Assembly: GCA_958510825.1 (NCBI GenBank)
Contig: OY294044.1
Location: 100,602,893 to 100,666,892, forward strand
Direction: 5' to 3'
From: Brachypterus glaber
Lineage: Eukaryota > Arthropoda > Insecta > Coleoptera > Kateretidae
Length of the DNA: 64,000 nucleotides
The translations under genes and the position numbers were made by a program. The notes beneath the pieces are model-generated. The model was not told the origin of the DNA, ran no database searches, and saw only the letters and a program-made list of their open reading frames with translations. Shown here one piece after another: positions 56,997 to 64,000 of the stretch (position 1 is its first letter; every line of letters begins with the position of its first letter).

Positions 56997-57452
56997 CAGT
57001 GTGTCCCCGGGTCGACTTGACAATACCACAAAATGACCATTTTTGTTTTTTTTTTGAATTAAGAAAAACTGATTTGAGAATTTGCCCTGCTTGCTTAAAA
57101 ACTATTTTTTGTTGAAATAACATTTTTTTAAATTGTAGGTGGTGCCAGATATCAGTAAAAAAGTCAAAAGTTTTCAGGTAAACTTACCTTTCCGTAACAG
57201 ATACAAAAAAAAATTATTTAAAAAATAGGTTTAAAATCAAAAATAAGAGCCACATGTCAAATTTTAATAATTTTAATAATATTTTTTAAATTTTTTTTAC
57301 TCTTTCACTTATATATCACTATGATTTTTCAAAATTTTATTTTTACAAAAATTAGTTTTTAAGCAAGCAGGGCAAAATCCCAAAGCAGTTTTTCTTAAAT
57401 CGAAAAAAAAGGTAATTTTGTTATATTGTCAAGTCGATCCGGGGACCGCCTG
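56997..57452. mobile_element. palindromic element with CAGTGTGTCCCCGGGTCGAC ends
   Basis: The left end cagtgtgtccccgggtcgac and right end gtcgatccggggaccgcctg are inverse complements with 3-4 changes, flanked by TA on both sides. The arms also share ttgacaat, aaaactgatttgagaattt and gccctgcttgcttaaaaact. No coding. Confidence 0.82.
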
Positions 57453-58924
57453 TATATTATATTATGATGCACATATTTTGCCTTTGCGGGTCACATTTTG
57501 AGCCGAAATTCTCAGTTGCTTAAGTGTTAAAATTTTAATGCTGCCGGGTGATTCTTCATTTAAAACTAAGCAAAAAGTGTTCTTCACCGAAAGACCTAAA
57601 TTTAATATTAGGAGTAATAGCCTTTTGACATCTTCGCGACGACGTTCGCAACCGGTGGTACACGGACGACTTGCCTGAGGGCCGACGTGCGCCACCGGTG
57701 GTACATGTTCTAGTGCAGTTTCTATAGGCCGCAAAATCAATACGGCTATAGTTGAGTTTAACCAAAAACTGATAGGGGTCTTTATCTCGAAAAAATTTGC
57801 CTCGCAAGCAATTACCTCGACTATTTCACAAACAATATATAGCCCAAACAAAACCTTGCATTTTTAGTTTCTTGACCAATCAGATCAAAATCAATCTGAT
57901 AATTTTTGCACATGTGCAATTATCACTTGGTTACTATGGAAACAAGAAACTGACTGACATGAATGTTATATTTTTGCAAAATGTGTTTTTAATTTGTGAA
58001 GCTTACCTTTAGTTGATTTATTTTTATTGATAAGCAATATAAATGCTTATTTTATTACCAAAACATCCTAGGTATAAACCCTAATTAATTTCAGATAATA
58101 TATTATATTTTATGCACTTTCCATCTTAAAAGCTTTAAATCATTGATATTCATAAATTTTAATTTATTTAATTGAATCTTGGTATTAAAAACAGGCCACT
58201 CAAAACTAATTCAAACACTTGTTTATTAAAAATATATTTACAGTAAAGAAGTAAATAATTTACTTCTTTTATAAATTTAAATTACGGAAAGTAATACATC
58301 AAATGACTGCGCTGGTACCAGTACAGCGTTGCCAAACTTTATTAGAAACCAATGGCAAATTGTTTTATTACGAGTGTAAACACCCGTTATTTTAAGTCTT
58401 TTAAACTTTAAACAAAAACATCAATGATCTTTATTTAAATGCTAAAATATATTATAACAACTATTTTATTGGAATAATCTCAAGCATAAAATATCCCTCA
58501 AGCAAAACTTAGACTTGGCAATATTCGCGAACAAGTGAACATCGTCGTTTTAAAAAGCGCGGCAAAATTGAGATTTAAATTTTTAATTATAGTTGTAAAG
58601 TAATATTGTTGTTTAGTTCTTAAATTTTTAATTTAAATATGCAACAACATTAAACATGGTAAAATTATATACTTCCTTATGTTGTTTGTAAAATAGTCTT
58701 TCAAAATACCATTCGTGCATGTTGAATTATACATAATTTTTTTACTGTATATAAAAAAACATTTTCGTTTGGACTTAAGGAAATTGTGTTCGTGCATTTT
58801 TCGTCAAAATTTTGTAACACGAAAAATGCACTCAAACAATTGCCAAGCAAAATATGTTTTTTAATACAGTAAAAAAATTATCGATAGTTCAACATGCACT
58901 TATGATATTACTACTGAAAATTAT

Positions 58925-59065
58925 TACCTCGAAAAAAATTACCTTGAACACCGTTACCTCGAAAAATTTTACCTCGAAAGCCCATTACTTCGCACGAAAA
59001 TTACCTCGAAAGAAAATACCTCGAACGGACATTACCTCGCATAAAAAATTACCTCTAAAATGCAT
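58925..59065 (+). repeat. array of ~9 degenerate TTACCTCGAAAA units
   Basis: Units of ttacctcgaaa (some as ttaccttgaa, ttacttcgca, acctcgca) repeat every ~14-20 bp. The inverse array lies at 59632-59800. A few units also occur at ~57783-57825 (tatctcgaaaa, ttgcctcgcaa, ttacctcga). Confidence 0.7.
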
Positions 59066-59631
59066 AATTTTTTTAATTTTTTTTTAATTATAAAAAAAAA
59101 CAAACCAAACAATTTTTTTTTTAGAAAAATAAGGGAAATTTAACAGCAATAAACTTAGTTATTTAAAGCAATAATATTTAAATACAAAAAGAAAGAATTT
59201 GAAATCACAAATAATCAAAAAGCTCTCAACAAATCTACAGCAACATTTTTTATAAAAAAAAAATAAATAATTAACAATAAATGTTATTCCTTTGCAAGCA
59301 ATTTAACTATATTTTCCAAATTTCCAAAAAAGCTTGTCTTTGTACACACGATCTTTATAATACACCGCGAACTTTCGATATAGGTGAATAGATTCATTTT
59401 GAAAAATTTATTAAAAATAAAAGCTATTAATGGCCCGTAAATTAAAATTTAATCAATAAATGATAAAATATGAGCAAAAAAACTACAATATACGATATTA
59501 TTATTATTATTATTATTATTATTAGGCAGATAGACGGCTAGGCCGGTAGACTGCACAGTTTAGTCAGGTACATACATATAAATTACAAATAAATAAGTAT
59601 TAAAAGAAACATAAAACATTAAAAAAGCCCT
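59066..59631. other. spacer between the inverted TTACCTCGAAA arrays
   Basis: AT-rich, with an (ATT)n tract at ~59497-59523 followed by a GC-richer stretch (ggcagatagacggctaggcc). That combination resembles a LINE 3' end but I see no coding part. No gene. Confidence 0.4.
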
Positions 59632-59800
59632 TTTCGAGGTAAAAGCCGTTCGAGGTAAAATTTTTCGAGGCAATGTCCTTTTGAGGTAAATTTTTTCGAG
59701 GTAACGTCTTTTCTAGGTAATGCCTTTCGAGGTAATTTTTTTTTGAGGTATTTTTTTCGAGGTATTTGCTTTTGAGGTAATTTTTTTCGAGGTAATGACC
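59632..59800 (-). repeat. array of ~11 degenerate TTACCTCGAAA units, inverse orientation
   Basis: Read on the + strand as cgaggtaa/gaggtaaaa units every ~13-20 bp. It mirrors the array at 58925-59065. Translations through it give repetitive YLEK/LPRK peptides, which are artefacts. Confidence 0.7.
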
Positions 59801-60314
59801 GGCTCTCACCAAAAACACCGTATTCGCGAACGTGTTAAAAAGTGACATTTTTGGTGGCACAAAATGTTACTTCCTCTTACTTGCATTTTTTAAAACGGTT
59901 GATACTACAGTGTTACACTATATGACATTTTTTATGTATTTTTACTCAAAAAATCTATATTTTTTATAAAAAATCCCAAAAAGATACACATAAAGAAGTT
60001 TGGGGCAAAAAATGTTAAGCTTCAACAATGTTGTCCGTTTAGGCACGTCTCTGGATAAATTCAAAAAAATAAATTAACTTAAACGTATTGCCCTTATTAA
60101 TACTACTCTAGCTTAAAGGGTACAAAGTTATTAATCTAAAATCTTATTTTAGTACAATTTTAAAGGGGTCATTTCCGGACCAACCTTTATAGGATTTTTT
60201 TGGATGTAGACTCACCTCTTAAATTATGACATGCCAGTTACTGATCACCCTATATTAAAAACAAAACCAGCAGTCTCGAACGAGCGAGAATACTTTCTCA
60301 TAAAAAAAGTTAAA

Positions 60315-60730
60315 AACAATTTGTTACATTTTGGGGAAACGGGGGGTGCCATGAAAAAAATGTTAATAATATTTTTTGTGTAATTTTATTTTACCTTTTA
60401 GGTGGTTTTTAAATTTTTCTTTTATCGTGAATACTAAAAAATTTATATCCAGAAATAATTTATTACATTTTGGGGGAGAGCAGGGGGCTAAAAAAAAATT
60501 ATAAATACATTTTTTATGTAATTTTATCTTACCTTTTATGTGGTTTTTAATTTTTTCTTCTATTGTGTATAATAATTAAATTATGCCTAGAAACAACTTT
60601 TTACATTTTTGGTTTAGGAGGGGGACGGGATCTGAAAAAAAATGATAATAACATTTTTGTTGTTATTTTTTTATTTTTATATTGTTATCAAATGTTTCTT
60701 CTATTGTAAATAATAAAAAAAATACGACCA
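60315..60730 (+). repeat. ~138 bp degenerate tandem repeat, 3 units
   Basis: Units start near 60315, 60453 and 60591 with aa(a)caatttgttacatttt-like sequence. A G-rich stretch, an A-run, 'aatatttttt(g)tgtaattttatttta' and 'ggtggtttttaa...ttcttctattgtg' follow. Similarity between units is moderate, so the array is old. Confidence 0.68.
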
Positions 60731-60784
60731 AAACAAAATTTTAACCCTCCCCCTTTTACCCCCCTCCCCCACAACTGATTTTGT

Positions 60785-60900
60785 TTAACACGTTCGCGAC
60801 GACTGTGTTTTCGGTAAAACTCAACTATAGCCGTATGGATTTTGCGGCCCATTTAAAATGCATTAGACCGTGTACCACTTCGTAGCGAACGTGTTAAATA
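60785..60900. mobile_element. small MITE with AACACGTTCGC ends, ~115 bp
   Basis: Starts aacacgttcgcgacgac and ends tcgtagcgaacgtgtt. The interior is gtaaaactcaactatagccg and tatggattttgcggccc. Split relatives flank the insertion at 57636-59838. Confidence 0.7.
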
Positions 60901-61760
60901 CGAACTTGTCCAAGATAATACAAAAATACATCTGCTAACCAATTTTCAAGTTTCTAGCTCAAAGCGTTTTTAAGTTATCGTGGATACAGACAGGCCGACC
61001 GACCGACAGACATTTTTTTTGTTGCTTATTTTGATTTTTCTCGGCGTTTCAGGAAAAAAAAAAGATAATTTAAGCAAAAAAAATGTTTGATTTTTTTTTT
61101 TTCTATAACAATATTATTATGTAGGTAATTTTAGGAGAAAGTAAAAATCAAAAAAGAAATGGTGACGTTAATAACCGAGAATTCTGGGATTAAAAAAAGC
61201 CTTACAAATGCCAAAAATTCCATCTTAACCAATTGGAACCGGGTTTGGTCTAACTGACTCGCATACATTTTATTTTTTTCCCATCATGGGCAAGAAAAAC
61301 TTTTTTTTTTATTTAAAAGGGCCCTTAATAACGACTTTGTTGAATATTGACCTTTATAATGGTTTACCCTTTAATTATTATACTTATATTTTAATTTTTT
61401 TGTAATTAAATTTTTTAGTTAAAACAATTTTGTTAATAATTTTTATTCTACATGCCAAATCGTGAAAAAAAAACATTTTTATTCAAATAATAAAATAAAT
61501 TATTAACATAAATTATATTTCTTGAAATTTTCAAAACAAATCAAGTGGCCTTGAAATAAATACTTTGAACTGACATTTAAAAATTTAGTTTTTTTAATTT
61601 TTTTTTTCATAATATAGCTAATTATTGATTGTATCAATTGGTAATAATTATAATTAATTTTATTTAATAAATAGAAAGTTATTTAAAGCTATTTTCTGGG
61701 GTTTAATTAGTAAAAATTGCACAAAGAACTGAAACATCTAGTAACAGAAATCAAATTTAT

Positions 61761-61945
61761 TCCTATTAGGAGAGAAAAAAATTATTATTGCTATAGGTGA
61801 AGAAAATTGATTTCACAGTCTGAAAACATGATAAATAATGGTATTTTCTAAAGCTAGTAGTTAAAATACCATTATTTATCATGTTTTCAGACTGTGAAAT
61901 CAATTTTCTTCACCTATAGCAATAATTTTTTCTCTCCTAGTAGGA
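61761..61945. mobile_element. near-perfect hairpin, ~85 bp arms, 15 nt loop
   Basis: The left arm (ctattaggagagaaaaaaat ... tgataaataatggtatttt) and right arm (aaaataccattatttatcat ... attttttctctcctagtagg) pair almost perfectly around ~61848-61862. Probably a foldback MITE; a hairpin RNA would form if it were transcribed. Confidence 0.85.
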
Positions 61946-63189
61946 GTTAATTTTATAAACATTTGATATCTGCCAATTGATTTTCCTTGAACTGCAAAGA
62001 CATGTCATTGCTTAAAAATTTTTAATGGACAAAATGCAACAATATTTTGCCATTGGATAAAAAATGAGCATGGCAATTATTATAAATGAATTAATTATAA
62101 CATATTATTCAGTAAATAAACAACTTACCGATGTTTTTACTCATTTTATAAAATATAAAAATGCCACCCACTAGAACTGTCAACTTTCAGTGAATAAATC
62201 AATTTAATCATTTGTTTTCAGAAATGCCGATTTCAAAGGCTACTTGTTTTTGCGCGGTTCATTAAGATCCAGCAAATATTTTAGTTTATTATTGATATAA
62301 AAATGTTAAATAATAAGAATAAATGCGCTAGTAGTGAAAAAAATAATATATAAACCACGGTAAAGAAGACTATTATAGCCTCGAACTCTTAAATCCCTCG
62401 CTGCTACGCAGCTCGGGATTTAATACGCTCGGCTATAAAAAATTTCTATACCTTGGTATATAATTACTATTTCTATATAGGAAATTAACTATAGTAAAAG
62501 GTGGGTAGGATCCAACGCCTCAATGGCCACTTATTTTTTATATAATGTTCTTTTAAAAGTAAATAGGTAAGTGCACTCATCAAAAACGCCAGGCGTCAAA
62601 TATTTCCCAGCTAAAAATTTAAAAATTGAGAAATATCCCAAATCAAAAAACAGCTTTACCCCTGACCGTGAAATTTTGCTGACTAAAAAAAAGGTCCTCA
62701 CCTCTGAAAAATTCCTAACTCAAAAAAATCTTTACTACCCCCGACCGTAATATTTTGATGATTAAAAAAAAGGTCGTCACCTCTGAAAAATTAAACTAAA
62801 AATAATATTTTCTGTTTTGTTAGAATTTTAAATAATTATTTAAAACCGATTTTATTTATTATTTTAAATATTTAAAAATAATAAATTTAATCAATTTACA
62901 TTCCTCACAGTATTATTATTTTTTAATTTAGGGTTTTGACTTGAGCACCCCTTGTGGGGGTGTTTAGAGCTTATTTCGCCAGGGGGTGCTGAGCACCCCC
63001 CCCGTTACGGGCGGGCCTGGATTCGCCAGATCAAATCTTTCTTAAAATAACGAATTTTGTTGAAATATTTATTCAAATTTTTGTCAGACCGACCGCTAGA
63101 TGGAGTGACTACTTTAGAGACATCTTGGTTGTCTAGACTAGATGTCCTCTATAGAGGGACCAGACTAGTAGTTCCTAGCTAGTACTATT

Positions 63190-63220
63190 CACAAAATTAG
63201 AAAGACTTTCTAATTTTGTG
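63190..63220. repeat. 15 bp perfect inverted repeat
   Basis: cacaaaattagaaag and cttctaa-type mirror (ctttctaattttgtg) are separated by one base. It lies 10 bp before the TTA-flanked MITE. Confidence 0.75.
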
Positions 63221-63230
63221 GTACTATTTA

Positions 63231-63363
63231 GGGCCACTTGCACCAACGATGTTTTAACTTTAAACTTGGTTTAAATTGTCAGTCAGCCAATCAAAAGAGC
63301 ATTTTTAACTTAAACTCGGTTTAGTCGAGATAATCCCAGTTTAAGAGTTGGTGCAAGTGGCCC
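63231..63363. mobile_element. MITE with TTA duplication (GGGCCACTTGCACCA family), copy 2
   Basis: Starts gggccacttgcaccaacgat and ends gttggtgcaagtggccc; TTA on both sides (63228-63230, 63364-63366). Closely similar to 40256-40390. Confidence 0.86.
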
Positions 63364-63487
63364 TTAGGTACAAGTTGTTAAACCAAACTGAAAGAGTACA
63401 TAAAGATGGCAACACTGCATTCCTTGTGACAACTGCACAGAGATGGCACCACAATTGTTTCAATGGTTTATCCTTGCGGTAATTTAG

Positions 63488-63708
63488 GAGCGCTTATGTG
63501 TCGCTCTTAATGCCGCTTTTTGATAAACTGCGCATGCGCCGACCGTTTTTCAATATGTTGTTTTAAATAAAAAACATTTTTTTACAAAAAACAAAACGGA
63601 CGCCAAACCAACGTTAACGTAAACCAAGGCCCCCTCATTAAAAAAAAAGTCCAAACCAAGAAAAAACCAAAACAAACTCCTGTACAGAGAGCTGCAATTA
63701 GGCGCTTG
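63488..63708 (-). repeat. dispersed repeat, copy 2 (inverse of 5343-5560)
   Basis: ggagcgcttatgtg ... gataaactgcgcatgcgccg ... taacgtaaaccaaggccccc ... aattaggcgcttg, the reverse complement of 5343-5560. The - strand frame at 63550-63735 lies within it and is not a gene. Confidence 0.72.
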
Positions 63709-64000
63709 TGGTAATTTATGATGCTTTATTTTCATTGTGTTGTTTTGAGGTTGTGTTTGTAATGTTCTGCATTATTTAAATTTTTTCATATCATTCAACA
63801 ATTTATCACATAAATTTGCTGTAAGTGTTAATTTTACACATATCTTATGTGACACAAGTAGGTATAATTAATATAAATTTCTTTGAATAAATAAAACTAT
63901 TATTTTTTGTAGATTGGGCTATGTATAATACCACAGGGTTAATTCCTGGTAGATTTTTAATTTTGATTGCTCATTTTTCAATTTGTGTTACTTTATTATG
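63709..64000. other. gene-free end of window
   Basis: AT-rich; nothing recognised. Confidence 0.4.

Larger units (their letters stand above)
57636..59832. mobile_element. insertion bounded by halves of an AACACGTTCGC MITE, containing TTACCTCGAAA arrays
   Basis: 57636-57775 (cgcgacgacgttcgcaaccg, ggccgcaaaatcaatacggc, tatagttgagtttaacc) and 59818-59838 (attcgcgaacgtgttaaaa) match the two ends of the small element at 60785-60900. The middle, from about 57780, begins with TCTCGAAAA/ACCTCGA motifs and ends with their inverse. The frames inside it are short and repeat-derived. Confidence 0.55.
57459..60254. mobile_element. copy of the 191-928 element (inverse), split by two layers of insertion
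   Basis: 57535-57635 (gggtgattcttcatttaaaa, ttagga(g)taatagcctttt) and 59833-60254 (aaaagtgacatttttggtgg ... ggaccaacctttatagg, gatcaccctata) together reproduce the 191-928 element reverse-complemented. They are separated at the 'aaaaaggcta'/'aaaagtgac' region by the sequence from 57636 to ~59832. Confidence 0.7.
60901..63230. other. gene-free stretch with hairpins
   Basis: Holds the strong hairpin at 61761-61945, a hairpin at ~62389-62421 (ttaaatccctcgctgctacg... ggatttaa), and a roughly 82 bp direct duplication at ~62655-62800 (ctgactaaaaaaaaggtcct / gatgattaaaaaaaaggtcg). There is also a C/G-rich stem at ~62945-63010 (agcaccccttgtgggggtgt). No gene recognised. Confidence 0.45.

Noticed and set aside
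57556..57851. Overlapping - strand frames at 57.5-57.85 kb
   Set aside because: They cross the junction between two transposable elements and overlap in different frames; neither shows a domain.
58925..59800. CRISPR array
   Set aside because: Units are only ~11 bp, spacing is irregular and short, orientation inverts between the two arrays, and the context is a eukaryotic genome.
58854..59860. Repetitive peptides such as YLEKNYLEK/LPRKNLP
   Set aside because: They are translations through the TTACCTCGAAA arrays, not a repetitive protein.

Overview
This is a gene-poor, AT-rich and repeat-saturated stretch of an animal nuclear genome, almost certainly an insect. The only host gene I can support is a three-coding-exon Relish-type (p105/p100 class) NF-kB factor on the + strand at 48956-55653. 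Introns with GT/AG borders, several non-LTR retrotransposon lineages and many palindromic MITE/foldback elements exclude a prokaryote. Aphids are thought to lack Relish, so a beetle or another holometabolous insect is my guess, at low confidence. I see no rRNA, convincing tRNA, CRISPR array or bacterial-type operon.

Layout. 1-5.9 kb holds short inverted-repeat elements. 5.9-10.4 kb is an almost full-length LINE on the - strand, with ORF1 and with ORF2 broken by two frameshifts. 10.8-11.7 kb is a 5'-truncated LINE on the + strand. 12-20.6 kb holds MITEs, a jockey-like endonuclease remnant, a ~1.1 kb palindromic element (16961-18069) and a 715 bp foldback element (18869-19583). 20.86-27.3 kb is one giant foldback element with 20 bp perfect termini and ~1 kb arms; a second LINE, with ORF2 interrupted by one stop codon, sits inside it. 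27.3-41.8 kb has dispersed repeats, a 778 bp tandem duplication and a cluster of hAT-like MITEs with 8 bp target duplications. 41.88-48.9 kb is a nest of insertions: an RTE-type fragment, a palindrome containing a TA-flanked element that itself contains TTA-flanked MITEs, and a foldback element split by a decayed LINE. 48.9-55.7 kb is Relish, with transposable elements in both introns. 55.7-64 kb is again layered palindromes, inverted arrays of a short TTACCTCGAAA motif and a ~138 bp tandem repeat.

How the parts work together. Relish would be the transcription factor of the IMD-type immune pathway: N-terminal Rel homology and IPT domains, a basic nuclear-import patch, a linker with a candidate caspase site (LNTD|G), ankyrin repeats and a death-domain-like C-terminus. 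The LINEs are the likely source of reverse transcriptase activity in the region. The MITEs and foldbacks carry no transposase that I can recognise and would depend on enzymes encoded elsewhere. Several coding-looking frames inside them are mirror-image by-products of inverted repeats.
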